Of a stretch of 64,000 bases of DNA, positions 42,451 through 55,100 are shown piece by piece. The notes under the pieces were generated by a model that worked only from the letters and a program-made list of their open reading frames with translations, had not been told where the DNA came from and ran no database searches. Both the position numbers and the translations under genes were made by a program. The DNA is from Dromaius novaehollandiae (lineage: Eukaryota > Chordata > Aves > Casuariiformes > Dromaiidae). Positions within the stretch are counted from its first letter, which is position 1; every line of letters starts with the position of its first letter. Location: contig NC_088098.1 of the NCBI RefSeq assembly GCF_036370855.1, positions 137,536,721 through 137,600,720 of the forward strand. The letters are read 5' to 3'.

Positions 42451-45400
42451 GCCCAATACATTCTGTTTTCTGCCACTATTCCCAGATCTCTTCCCTATCC
42501 CAAACTACTATCTGGGCAAGAAACAGCATATTCTGTGCCTGGTTTTAAGGTAATACCAACAACCCAGAAACTATGTGTGTGTTGATTAGGGGTTAGCAGC
42601 TCAAACAGAATAGGTAGCTCCAAGGGCTCTGTCTCTTTCAGTAAGAGCATAAATTCCTTTTGTTGTCGTGATTATTGAATTTCACAAAATTTACAGAAAT
42701 ACCCTCATCTTTTGATGTCTATCCTTGTTACAAGACTAGTTAGACAGCTATCAGGTTCAAATGTTACTGGGAAGAAAGACAGTGAAGGAATGCCTGCTCA
42801 TGTCTTAGCACCATAGAAAACTACTTAAAAATTCTGAATTTAGAATTGCAAGACTACTGAGAACTTGCTGTAAGAGTAGTAACTGCTGTCAATTCCAAAC
42901 GGATGAAAGAAAGTTTAAAGGATAGTTGCAAAGGGGGCATGGTTATAATTCATTTGACTATGTAGTTACTGACAATTGTTTTTGTATCATAAATAATGAA
43001 TGTAGTTGTTGGTAACTGGATATTGTTCTTCTCCAGTCTTAGGAGAAAGGAGTAGAACTGAAAGGATTGGAAAGCAAACCCTCTTGCTGCTGCTGCAGGT
43101 ACAGTTCACTCAGATCAGCATTGAGGCAAATGTGTTCAATGATCTAGAAAATTTCAACATAGCTACTGTTTATTCTTTAACTGCTCAGTAAACAGAGCTC
43201 TGTAGAAAACCTCAGTCATGTTAGAGTGCATAGCTTAACACTATACATTTAGTGACAGGCAGTTTAAAAGAAAATGATGTTTCACATTATGTCACAACTA
43301 TAGTATTAGGGCTAACTGATTTTACTTCTGAAACATATTCTGTCTCTTTAAAAGGCTGTTCATGTCTTTCAACATTTCCCTTCTCTAGGACAAAACTTGG
43401 ATAAGCCGTACATTACTGGAATGGCTTCAAAACCATCTGCAGACAAAAATTATGAGTGTCCACTCTTCATAGCTAAAATGAAGTGTCTTGCTACACAATG
43501 TTCTTACATTGTGCTGTACTAATGTACAGCTCTCAATAGGACCATGACCTCCAAAGCGACAGCACAGAATTCTGTGCTTACTGTGAACCACTGAGGTGTT
43601 TTCTTTTCTTATGGTTTTATTGAAAGCTAAATAAGATATTTTGCACAGAAGTAATTCCACATAAACAAACAGGTCTCTTTTAGGCATCAATTCCAGCACA
43701 CATGTAAGTGTTGGAAAGGTCAGATATGAACTGACTGGTTACACCTTTGAATACTGAGAGTCTGTCCTAATGCTTCAATACCTGTTTTACATTAGCTCAA
43801 TTCAACTACATTATTTAATTTTCACATGATAACATCTGAGTGATGCCACAGCAAATGACTTTGCTGAAGGTACTCATACTGTTAGCTTCAAAGAATGAAA
43901 AAGATTTTTCTTGTTTATACCGTTAGAATAATAGTAAGTATCACTCGTAATCAGGTTACACTATTTCCACCACTTTCAGATAAAAGCCTGTGTTATTTTT
44001 AGTCCTTGTTGGCTTTAATTCACCAACAGCTATTTTCTCATCTTATCTCCATAACTGCTTCCTCTGATGGCTCATGTGGCTAGAAAGCTCTAGGATAGTG
44101 TGTTAGCCCAGAGAAGCTGAGAAGCCTCAGCTGTGTTACGGACAGGTGGGTACCTCAGGCAGGTATTCAATAGGTTTCTCTGCTCGGCCAATGAATTTTA
44201 ACCCTGAACTGTAAAATGCCCATTATGTGTTTTGAAAAGATAGCGACATTATGCCACTACCACGTTAATGCCAAGTATGTGGTTTTATTATATTTGTAAC
44301 TTCCTTTGTGCTTAAAGTAGAACTTTGGCAATTTATTGACCCATTTCGCCAGCCAGCAAGTACTCAAACAAGGAAACTTCTACGAAGGTTATGTTTCCTG
44401 ACAGTGATACTGCTTTGCTGCAAGACCTAAACCTCTCAGGTAGGGCAGACGTATTTTTCACTGCATTTCTTTAGGTCCACAAGTTGACACATTCACATCC
44501 TCAGAAAACTAGAACTCAATGGAAGATCCACATTCTTTAACATTTAAGAATCCATAGTGAGTAAAAAACCAATGCAGAAAACAAAGTAGGGACAGAGTAT
44601 GAACATATTCTTTTACAGACACAGCTGCATACAATGCCCTAACTTGGGTGCTTCTAGCAACTGAGAAAAGCATCTCCCTGACTTCTCTTACATGCTCCAT
44701 TCAAAGTATTTGGATGGCTGATTTCTGGATAACTTTAAGCTTCCAAGAAAAAACAGGACTGATACTTGAGTGAGAAGAACATTAAGGGGGTATAAATTTT
44801 TCTGATAAATAGATCGTTCTATTATATACAGTCACTATTGACTCTGGAACAAAAAAGATTTATAAAAACTTTAGCTATTAAATTTCTTTCTATTCATACC
44901 CTCAGTTCAGAGGATTTTATTTTAAAAGACTGTTTTGCTCTTAAATGACTAAGTAGCATTAGTTAGTGGTTGATGTCCCTGTTCAAGAGAGGATATCCAG
45001 TCAGAAAGTGATTAACTTCATACCTTTATTTACTGAAGAAAGATAAATGTAATAATGGGTTTGCATAATTTCCTGAAATAAAACACTGTCCAATTCTGCA
45101 TGAATTTCTTAACAGGTGCAGTACATAACGTCTAACAGTGCAAGTCTGAGCTTCAGCCTGATAGACTGTGTCATGTCATTTGGACATGATAAGCAATCTT
45201 ACCCTATTTTTCCCCCCAATAATTATAAAAAGCTAAAACAGAAGTGCATTTTTGCTTTCATTTGCTAGCTGCCTTCCCCCACTCTTATACACCATTTTTT
45301 TGCTTTTAAATAACTTGGTTTGAGAGGTAATATCTTATGCTTACTTGCAAAAAGTGATTTAATTAAGGAGTGAATCCATGCTGAACATTTTGCAATGCAG

Positions 45401-45863
45401 GAAAGTATGTGAACTGCAGTTTTGTAAAGAGTTTACTTGCTATAAATTCATATTCTGTAAAAGAACCCTTGCTGAAGATAACTAAAATCCCAAGTAACCA
45501 GTACCTCTGTGGGGAAAAAAAAGAAAAATATTTTGCAGTATTTGGAATATTTGTAATGGATTTACTAGTGGATAGTCCTCTCTCAGCTATCACATTAACC
45601 ATTTTTTCCATTTTTGTTTTAAACACATTGACATACATATTTATAAAAAGAAATCACAGATTTGATCAAATCACCTTCAAAAACGACCTAGCAATCTTTT
45701 TAAACTGGCATCTTGCAATTTATTAGTTGCAGCATCTGCATAATAATAGCAGTACAAACTGTAAATTATACAGTTTCAACAGAGGTGCCTTCTCATATCC
45801 ATGTATCAGTATTTCAACATTTTGCAATTTTTGTTTCTAAATCACTTATTAAGAGTTACAGTA

Positions 45864-46952
45864 TTACAAACAGACCCATCTGCTATGATACCATTGTTCT
45901 CCACATGCATTACAAATAACGTAAGTCATCATTTGGTCATCTAGATTTGTGTTTCGCACCCAACCTGGAAGAAAGAGAGTTCCTCTGGCAATCATTGTGA
46001 CAGTGCAATCAAATTTTTCACAGCGCCTACACTTTATTTTGTTTGTCTGTGTGCCATTAATGACTTGTGGAAGCTGATGTTCTTGCACAGAAGATTCTGT
46101 ATACAGAGCCCTGAGCTGTTTCAGTTCATCACTGGCCATTTCCATTACTGTCATCTCAGCAAAGACCTTTGGACTCAAAGTCCCTGAAGAAAGGTTATGT
46201 TTTAAGTGACAACTTTTAGGGTTCTTCAAGTTAGAGATTTTGCTTCTGATGCAATTTTTATACTTCTTGTCATTTTTGGCATAAAGAGCAAAAATATGCT
46301 CTTCAATTTCTTTTGACAGCTCTAGCCATTTATTGCTTTCTTCTTTGTCTTTAGGAGAACTAGTCAAAGCTTTATAAAGAAGATCTGTGCATTTACATCT
46401 CAGAGCTTTCATGTGATCATGCTGCAAGCTTGCTTCATCAACAAGAGGTTTAAAATCTGCATTGTTAGTATGCTGTTCTTCAAAAGGAGAAAGCTGATGA
46501 TCCATGTTGCTTTCTGGGTCATTATATACCATATTTTTGGCAACACTTTGTGATGGGACCAAAATTTTAGAACTAGCAGCATCTAATACCTCCTGCTGAC
46601 ATGCTCCATCCAACAGTGACTGTTCTTTGGGAATCACACTGAGATGTTCATTGTCTTCTTCCAAATACACAGAATCTGACTTTTTAACTTGCATTGAGTG
46701 AACACAGTTATTCTTGTAAAGTGCTTTCCACCTAGATAATAAATGCTTTGCTTTCTTTTTCAACACTGCTGAAGGGCAGCTCTTGAGTACTCGGTATACA
46801 GCCTTGGCAGCTTCTGTCCCCTGAAGATATTCTATAGTCATATCAATAACTTCAAGCTCTTTAAGATGATTTTCAATATCTTGGAAATTATTCTCAGACA
46901 GTAGCTTTTCAATACAATGGGCTCTGTGCACAATATTTTTCTGGTCAGACAT
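45864..46952 (-). CDS. TCEANC: TCEANC, TFIIS-like elongation factor paralogue
   Basis: TCEANC is a little-studied relative of transcription elongation factor TFIIS (TCEA), presumably nuclear. The 362-residue frame is complete in one exon; human is about 350 residues. A TFIIS N-terminal helical (LW) domain spans about residues 5-80 (GTEAAKAVYRVLK, LLSRWKALYK). A low-complexity linker follows, then a TFIIS central-like domain at about 180-285 and a C-terminal zinc ribbon. The ribbon ligands are Cys308, Cys311, Cys347 and Cys350. The acidic tip that in TFIIS is Asp-Glu and drives RNA cleavage is Asp338-Asp339 here. The exon starts at 46,960 after GGCTTTCAG, so 5' UTR exons lie upstream; an in-frame ATG begins 8 bases inside. 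Confidence 0.93.
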   Translation of the reverse strand: MSDQKNIVHRAHCIEKLLSENNFQDIENHLKELEVIDMTIEYLQGTEAAKAVYRVLKSCPSAVLKKKAKHLLSRWKALYKNNCVHSMQVKKSDSVYLEEDNEHLSVIPKEQSLLDGACQQEVLDAASSKILVPSQSVAKNMVYNDPESNMDHQLSPFEEQHTNNADFKPLVDEASLQHDHMKALRCKCTDLLYKALTSSPKDKEESNKWLELSKEIEEHIFALYAKNDKKYKNCIRSKISNLKNPKSCHLKHNLSSGTLSPKVFAEMTVMEMASDELKQLRALYTESSVQEHQLPQVINGTQTNKIKCRRCEKFDCTVTMIARGTLFLPGWVRNTNLDDQMMTYVICNACGEQWYHSRWVCL

Positions 46953-46960
46953 TTTTAAAC
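46953..46960 (-). other. TCEANC: TCEANC 5' UTR stub and splice acceptor
   Basis: GGCTTTCAG precedes GTTTAAAA and then the ATG. The acceptor shows that TCEANC mRNA has at least one upstream exon, most simply from the CpG island at about 59.5 kb. Confidence 0.8.
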
Positions 46961-49900
46961 CTGAAAGCCAAAAAAAGTGTCATCACATTTACTACAGTTG
47001 TGTCATCCGTGAATTCATTTTTTTAATATTTTCACAAGGTTTTCTTTTTGTTGTATGCTATTTTACACTATTTTATTTGTATATATATCACTGGTTTTGC
47101 CAACTTTTTCATGAAGCTGTGTATAGTGAGCATGGCAAAAGCAAAATGCGGGGGAGCCTGAGTCCTGGGAATGTGCAGGTGGGTAAGCCAGTTTAACTTG
47201 TGAAAGGAAAATACTGGCGGGACAGAGAAGAGCCTAGGAACTTCTGCTGGGCTGGGGTTAACAATTTAAAAAGTAGGGCATGACACTAGTTTTTAAGGAA
47301 AAGCACGGTTTCTTGCCAAAATACATGGTTACAAAGACACTGCTTGTCCTACATTTTTTTCTATGCACGTACGCCAAATTAGAAGTACACAAGCAGATTC
47401 TCAACTACTGCAAGAACACAGGTAATTACACAATCACTCTGCCAAACTTCTGAGACTAGAGATAGATTTTACACAATGCTTTGTGCATTAATAGACTCCA
47501 GATCCACTGGACTACTGAGGAGCAACTGAGTTCTGAAATTCAGCATTTTTCACCAAAAGAGCCAGAGGAACATTTGCTGATGTTTAAAATCTAGATATTG
47601 CTAGTAAATGACGCCCTTTGCAAAGAAAAAAAAAAGAAAAAAAAAGAAAAAAAAAAGAAAAAAAAAAGAAAAAAAAGAAAAAAAGAAAAAAGCTTTATAG
47701 GCAACATAACTCCCCCTCCTCACACATATCTATAAGAAAAACATAATTTAGGGTTTTTACAGTACTGGTGTCAACAAACTGAGTTGAATAATAAATACTG
47801 TTTTCAGAGAATCAGTGTGTTTATCACACAAATTTATACAGTCTATTAAAAAATATGTCTAGGATCTACTGCTGTAACAGCTTTTTGAATAACATAACAA
47901 TGTCCTCAGGCTGGCAAATACACTCTGTACTAGCTTCCTGATAATCTTCAAGGGCAGACTTGTAAGTACATACTACGCTAATTTAAACTGAAAGCTGCAA
48001 TGACATGGAAGTTTACTGCAAAACCCAAATCCAATTGCTGCCATCTTTCTAGAATGCATATGTAAAGTAATCCTTCTCAGAAAAACTGACTTATGTCTCA
48101 ACTTTTGGGAACCCTTATTTAAATATCTTTTCCTATTCTTCACAGTTTTCAAGCATCTGATTAAAAATGAACTCAGTTAAAGTTGCAATGATACAGAATA
48201 TTAGAAAAAGAAAAAAAAGTGGGTCCAGAAAATCCATATGATAAGGTGATGTGTTTATTTTTCTTTTTTTTTCCCCCAAAACAGTCTGTCCTTGTAGCCA
48301 TACCCTAACTTAGCAAGATTTTTTCACAAATCCTATAAATGCTGAGATATTTGGCTCTCTCTGCTTTGTGTGTTTTTATTTTTTTTTAAACAAACACCAC
48401 AAGCTTCCATTTGATTTCTCATAACAAACACCTTAATTAAAATCAAAATTATTGGTTTTACAAGCCTAACTTTGAGTAGGGAATAACATGTAGCAAAGCT
48501 ATATTTTTTACAAATTTGTTTGTTGCTGCCACTCATCTCTACGACACAGAATCACATTCTTTGCCTTGACCAATAAACCAGAAGTCCATTTTTCTGTCAG
48601 TAAGCATTAAACAACTATTGATACATGCAGAAATTATATATGTGCATCAAGAACTACCCATAAAACATACAGAGTTTGAAAGTTTTAGAAAACACATTAT
48701 ATTAGTTTATACTAACATTTACAGCAGACAGATGAAATTACGTGGATTGCTTCTTCATTTCAGACTTTTTCTCAAGCCTTTGTTATTTCAACAGAATAAA
48801 ATTAAGAAGCTAATGTGGGAACGATATCTCATCAAAAAATGCTGACCTATTTTAGGTGAATTTTTCAGGCACCTGTTGAAGATGCCAGAGTTTTCAGGCC
48901 TTTAAAATAATTTCTATATATCACCATGACTTGATAAAAAGGATTTCTTTAGTTAATAAACAATAAGTAGCTGAATACATTTTATTGGAAACTGCAACGC
49001 TAAGGTTGGGAGCAACTCTGCAGCAGGTTTAAACAAGCAAGACTGACATAATCCACTGGATCTTGAGCCAGAAAACACATTTTGGTCCTTACACCACCCA
49101 TGACTCTCAAAAATACCTGAACCTTTCACTTGTTATGCAAGAGATCATGTGTTATTCCTCTTCCAACAGTTTCTCTTTACAGCTGCTAACTGAGAGGTGA
49201 ATCAGACTAGTAAACTTTTAACCAAGGTCTCTGACGTCACCCTCTCCCTTGCTGGCTCTGTCGTCATATTAGTTTGCTTATGAAGGCAGGGTGGTTCCAA
49301 AACAGTGATACCTACAAATTGCTACTTGCTATTTCTGTAACTTCTTAAAGGGTACAGACACTTCCTTGTGTATGTATAAAGCACCTCATACACCTATTGT
49401 CTTACAGTAATAACATTCTTAAGGCATCCCCCAGTGTATTCTGACTAGCATTAAATGAAAAGAAAAAGGGAATTTTAGAATGCAGATTCTCGTGGCTTTA
49501 GTAAGATTTCTTTTGTTTCCTTTTTAAAGCCTTTTGACACACAAAAAAACTTCTGCTTAGGACAATGTGCAAATTTACACAAAAAGTTTAGTAATAAAAA
49601 TTATTCTCCTGTTTGCCAAGAAGAACTGAATACAGAATTGAGTGGTGCGTTGTGAGCATAAGCATGTTCCTCTTTTGATAGGATTTAATCTTCTCAATTC
49701 ATACACAAAAATAGCATTTTGTCTGAAGTAGCATAAATCCTGATTCTACTCCAGAAACAATCATCAGCCAGCTAGAGACTGATACAAGGCCAGCTACACA
49801 TGTGTACATCTAAATGAACTTATAAGCATGCATCTTGCACCATCACTGTTTCCATGATGAAATCTCCCAAAAACAGGTGGGAGAAGAGATATGGCTGGAT

Positions 49901-52070
49901 AACTTGCACACTCTGCTGCCTTTGGTGACTACCAGCCCTGTTTGTTTTCTCTGTGCCAGAAATAAGTTAAAACTTTAGGTAGGGCCTCAAAGGTCTGAAG
50001 AAGAAGAGACAGAGTGAGAGACAGGGAGAAAGGATAAACCTACATACTGTTTCTACAATCAGGAACCACAGACCAACCTAACCTCAACAGCGAATGCTGT
50101 CTACATTCACTTAACCTGTCTTTACACAGCTCATTCTTGACTGATATTTTTGAAATCTTGTGAGACCTCAGTAATGGATATTACAGAAACAGATCTACCA
50201 GTCAGATATAGTTCCAGAAACAAAGAAACAAGATGCATTTTTCGAATATGTTAGTTGAACTTGACCCATCTTCATACCAAAATGTATGTATAATTGCATC
50301 TTTGCTCATCTGTTCTGCTGTAGGAACACAGAGAGCTCGTGAGAGTGGAAAGCGGTGTTCTCTTATGTAGGGCGGCTATCATTAACAGTAGCTAGATTCC
50401 CTGTTTCCCAAACACTAAGCAGCTTATGTTAGAAGATGATGACCTGCTGGCATTTACTGTTTTTCATGCAATTTAGGGCAGAGGTAGTGCCACTGTCATA
50501 TGCTCAACCAAAATGTTTTGCCTTGTGCCTTCGAATCAGCTCTGCTCCTTCTAATACACTCCACTTTAAACATATTTTTTTCACTTCTTGTACCTATACA
50601 CATGTATTGTATTGTGCTAAACATACTAGAAAAGATTACCTATCCAAATGCAAGATGAACTTATAAATTCTCACCATTTAGTACACAGTATGTAAGTTTA
50701 TAAAAGCTATAGGTTTGCATTTTTTTTTTAGGATGCATTTTTTTTTCTAATAGGCAAGTCTAAGACAACCTGTTTTTTTTAACCCTCTAGCAAATATATT
50801 ATAGGTTGTTTTGGACTGGATTAAATGTAGTATATACATTCTCCTTAGTATCTTTTCTCACATATACACTAAGGTAATAATTAAATTCTTGAAAATTTTA
50901 ACATTTTTGTAGTTATGCATTAACTTTTCCAAGTTCATGCAATGTTAAATTCAAGTACATAAAGGTTATGGAACAATTAAAGAAACAAACCCAAAACAGA
51001 ATATGGACCCTGAATTAGGAACAATGATTTAAAAACAATCTTAGTAATTCAATCACTCAATAGGCAATTCACATTTAAGGCAAAACAATCACTTCTTAGG
51101 AAAGGCTTTCCTCAATATGTATGATGAATAGTAAAGAGGCAGAACTGAGTGTCTCCCTTCAAAATTATTCAGCAAAGCTAGAAAGAATAATTGGAAGTCA
51201 TTGAAATATATGATAAGAACTGAATTGAATCCCATAATCAATGACTTTGTTGGAATGGGATATTCACTGGTAACTGGCCAAAGCACAAGAAATAGCCAGC
51301 AGAGAAACCACTGAATAAAGGTAATGTGCATCTTTATCTATGACGACAAAGACGTTTCTGTGGGGAAGGCAGTCTTGGAATGGCACTGGCTTTGTTGTGT
51401 GTACCTAGCTTGCACAGAATTTTCAGATCTTCCAATATGAAATGTAATACATACACAATATTGCGCTAACTACTCAACCATGAATTTCATCTCAGTTTCC
51501 AAATTAAAAGGCAATGTGGTCAGAAAAAAAATATCATTTGTACACTTTTTGCTCTGCAAATAAAGCAAAGACTGGATTTTAATCACCATGGTTGATGGAG
51601 AGTATTATTATACAGAACTAGAAATTAAACACAGATTCCTGTACTTACAAAGCACATATAAGGTTATGAAACAGTTCATTTTACTACTGCAGGCTTTTTT
51701 CAGAGGATGAGGTAGAGTTGTTCCCTAATACTAGGAAACCTGCAAAGCCTGTCATCTTAAGTCTAGATGTCAAGACCTCCTTTGCTTCTAGAATCAAGGC
51801 ACAACATGATTCCCCCAAATAATTGCAGAAAACATTTTTTTTCACATATTTGTAGGGAAGAACAAAGTATTACTGATGTGTGAAGTCAGTGCTAATACTG
51901 GAGTATATTTTCTACAGTAGTTCGCTTGGAACCAAAGGAGAACATGCCTCAGTTCTTTCCTGCTCAGACTCCCATTCCTTGAATGATGGTGTTTCTGCTG
52001 TAAAACAAGTTTTCTGTGTTTTGTAGAATGATGGCAAAGTTAAAAACATACAATCTATATTCTTCTCCCA
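46961..52070. other. TCEANC intron or intergenic DNA
   Basis: About 5 kb of AT-rich sequence between the TCEANC coding exon and the last exon of the candidate small gene. It holds an A-rich tract at 47,622-47,691 and several T runs. No coding exon is convincing. Confidence 0.55.
47622..47691. repeat. Purine (A)nG tract
   Basis: Seventy bases made of A runs of 5-10 separated by single G residues. It may be an expanded poly(A) tail of a lost retrocopy, but no retrocopy body is visible beside it. Confidence 0.9.
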
Positions 52071-52087
52071 GGTAGATGTTTGCTTGC

Positions 52088-52093
52088 TTTATT
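52088..52093 (-). terminator. Poly(A) signal of the candidate gene
   Basis: AATAAA on the minus strand, three bases beyond the TAA stop at 52,099-52,097. It would give an unusually short 3' UTR. Confidence 0.45.
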
Positions 52094-52096
52094 TTG

Positions 52097-52189
52097 TTAG
52101 CATGCAAAAAGAACAGCGGAAGTCCGTGGTGTCCAAGACAGTAGCCAGCTCTCCCACTGCCCACTGTTCCGAGATTTTAAAGTAATCTT
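52097..52189 (-). CDS. Candidate gene, last exon
   Basis: After a branch-like TATCTAAC and TAATAG, the frame reads KITLKSRNSGQWESWLLS then WTPRTSAVLFAC and TAA. A second AG three bases on (AAG|ATT) is an alternative acceptor that keeps the frame. The polypyrimidine tract is poor, so this exon is the least certain of the three. Confidence 0.45.
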   Translation of the reverse strand, partial: KITLKSRNSGQWESWLLSWTPRTSAVLFAC

Positions 52190-55100
52190 CTATTACGTTA
52201 GATAAACAAAATCCTTGTTTGAAATAAAGATTTACAAGTAGAGAGACTGAAATTTAAAACAGCTATACGTATTCTACAAGTATCTATCATTCTCTCAATT
52301 TCTCAGATGACAAAAGTGAGGCTTACAGGGTGAAATGACCTTCCTAACCTGGTTCAGTAAGTTACCTGCAGAATGAAAAATATAAGCATGACATCTCAAC
52401 CTACAAGCTCTACCTCTTTTATAACCTCACAGTCCTAATCAGCTGTTCATAATGTTGAACATTTGAGAACAAAGGTGGAATGAAGAGGAAGCAGAGAAAA
52501 GCCTCGAAGTTTTCTGAAGAGAAAGCAAGAGTTTCACAGAAAGCTAGCTGAAGTTTTAAAAGGTAAAATGTTACCACTTGAGGGAGCTGTAAAATAGCAG
52601 ACCCATGGAATCTTGTATAAAAGTGCATAATAAAGAACTCCAGGCTGTTAAGAAAAAAAGAAAACTATTTCCCTCTCTAGGACCTTTAAGACTGGCTATG
52701 GAGACTTCATACTTCTAAGGCACCCGTTTGCCTAAAGTTAGTCACAGCCCCTGTATGTCCCAAGGTGCTCGTATACAGACATGAGGGAAAGTGTGCACCC
52801 CTTATCTAGTCACTGTCCTGCACATTGCTCTTTCATTCATAAATCACTACCTGATTTAGTACTATTTGCCAAATGCTGAACAAACATTGGTAAAACTAAC
52901 CTAATCATGTACTTATACTCCTTTGGTACTCTGCTGTCTTGCTAGCTGAATAGGAAAGAAATACAAGAAAAAGGTGAGTATACATGTTCTTTCTCTGAGG
53001 TTATGAAAAGCATCATACATTTTTGTTACTGCATATCTACAGTAACAAGTACAAATGACAGTTTTGTGAAGTACAAAATAAACAGTCCCTACCTCTCCTG
53101 CAACTACACATGGCATTTCCATCCTGCTTAACTTTATCAATGCATGACAACATTCGCTTCTATTGAAAGTGTCTACTTGAAGGTTACAAGGTAAAGATTG
53201 ACTCACATTTACAATCAGATCCTCTAACGCTGCGCTGATGAGGTACTTCCTTGCCAAATCTTCAGTATCCTTCACGCTGTCTGCATGGTATACTGAGTCG
53301 CTTGTGTATACAAGAATACACGATGGCAAACAATCAAAAATTTGTAAGTCAATTTCCTCCTAAGAAAAGAAAGATCAGGTTGCCTCAGATTTGAAATGAC
53401 TCTCATACTGTAACAATACTAAATTAAAAAATTTAAAATCAATGAAATGACAAAAAAAGAAAAAAACTCAAGAAACAGCCTGAGACATTTGCTGCTAACT
53501 GCAAAGACAACCCTTGGAAAAAACAGTGCCTTCTGCAAACTCATTTGGGGCAAATGCCTCATCTCAGCAATATGCCTGAAACAATTCAAAGCCATAGCCT
53601 ACTCTGCCTTAGCACAGCTAACTCCCAGATATTCCAAGACAAACTCAATGCATCCAAGTGAGTCTGTATGAGTATCTTGAAAGTGTAGAGAAGACTGAGC
53701 ACCAATCCTCCTCTCCCTAACCTGAGATGTAGATGATTTTTTCCTCAAAATTATTCTATGTAATCAGAAGAAACCCAGAAAATAGGCAAGAAAAATATCA
53801 GAAGAGGCTGAGTTCTCCTAAAGGTGTAACAGATCTTCTACTAAAAATGTGGTCAATGCTATAGTTGAGATGCTGTGTAGCACAGCCCTGGAAACCCTGT
53901 ATTTCTTGCCTTGAGCAACCTAAATTCCATAAAAACAATGAAAATGATCAAACATTATTTCAAACTTGCAAACTAAAAGGAAATCAGAGACTTCTCACAG
54001 CCAGTCTCCAGACCTAAAAAACATTCCTTCATCCCATCTACAGTGGAAGAGCAGATATTAAAGATGTCACCAATAAATCATTTTCCTGCGCTTTTATTTA
54101 ATCTTGGCCAAAAAGCAGAGCTCTTCCTGTTTCTCAGCAGGACTGCTCCCCCCCACCCCAAGACTTCTGAACTTTACAGAGTTTCAGCTTCGAAGAAAGC
54201 CACATGAATACAATTGAGTTAATACAGTAATAACTGAGATAATACAACAGTACCGTTGCCAGATGTCCATGACCACTGTACACCTCATTGACCAGAACAG
54301 TCACCTCTTAGTCACAGATCTGGAAGAAGCAGAGCACATGATCTCAGCATTACTGCAAAACCATTCCAGAAATCTCTCCTTCACTTACAGAACTCTGTAA
54401 CTGTAGTACAAGAGGCAAAATGAACCTTCTGTTTCTCTGCACACAACAGAGTAGAATCACAGTGAACAAGACAAAGAAAATTATGTTAAAATAATTAATG
54501 TTATGTAAAATTATGTTAAAAAATGTAAAAACATTTTTAAAAACAAAAGGAAAGAGTATGTGAATACTAGGAAACAGTCTGATAGAGCAATAGTTTCATG
54601 CTGCATCACCTACGCTAAAGAGATTGCTTTAACTACAGTGGTGTTAGCTGGTCTGGATTTATACTGTCCCTAGTTGGATTTCTCTCACTGTATCCATTCT
54701 CTCATGGCTTTCTTTGCCAGAAAGGAAGTTTGCAGAGGAGAGACTGGAGGCTGTAGACTGCATTTATGTGAGGATGTACACAAAAGGCTAACTTTTATCC
54801 TGATTTGGAACTGCTTCCCTTAGAATCTGAATTTTTAATTAGAATAGAATTTCTATTTTCTAAAAAAAAAAAAATCAATAGACTGCATAACAAAGTCATC
54901 AAACCTCAGGGATCAAGATCAGTGTAGAGCTGTCAGCACATTTTTCTGATAAGATCAAACATACACGGAATTAACCAGGAAGGAAAATCTGCTGCCCTTA
55001 CCAGACTGCTTAGCCACTGTCTTCATTTGGAATCAGCATATATGCTGGAGCTCAAAAAAAGACTAAAAACATTACAGCTACACCTTGTGAATAACATCTT

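Larger units (their letters stand above)
38131..45863. other. Intergenic region between RAB9A promoter and TCEANC 3' end
   Basis: About 7.7 kb, mostly AT-rich, with an unexplained GC-rich block (40,085-40,515), a TG run at 40,613 and a C run near 42,438. No gene is supported. The TCEANC 3' UTR should occupy the right end: ATTAAA occurs at 45,363-45,358 and AATAAA at 45,030-45,025 on the minus strand. Confidence 0.6.

Noticed and set aside
47622-47691. A-rich tract considered as the tail of a processed pseudogene
   Set aside because: No retrocopy sequence or target-site duplication could be seen on either side.
51089-51331. 80-codon minus-strand frame
   Set aside because: Hydrophobic random-looking translation of AT-rich DNA without splice signals; not joined to the candidate gene.
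51964-52164. 66-codon minus-strand frame over the candidate last exon
   Set aside because: This frame differs from the phase-0 frame required by exon 2; the shorter phase-0 reading ending at 52,097 was preferred.
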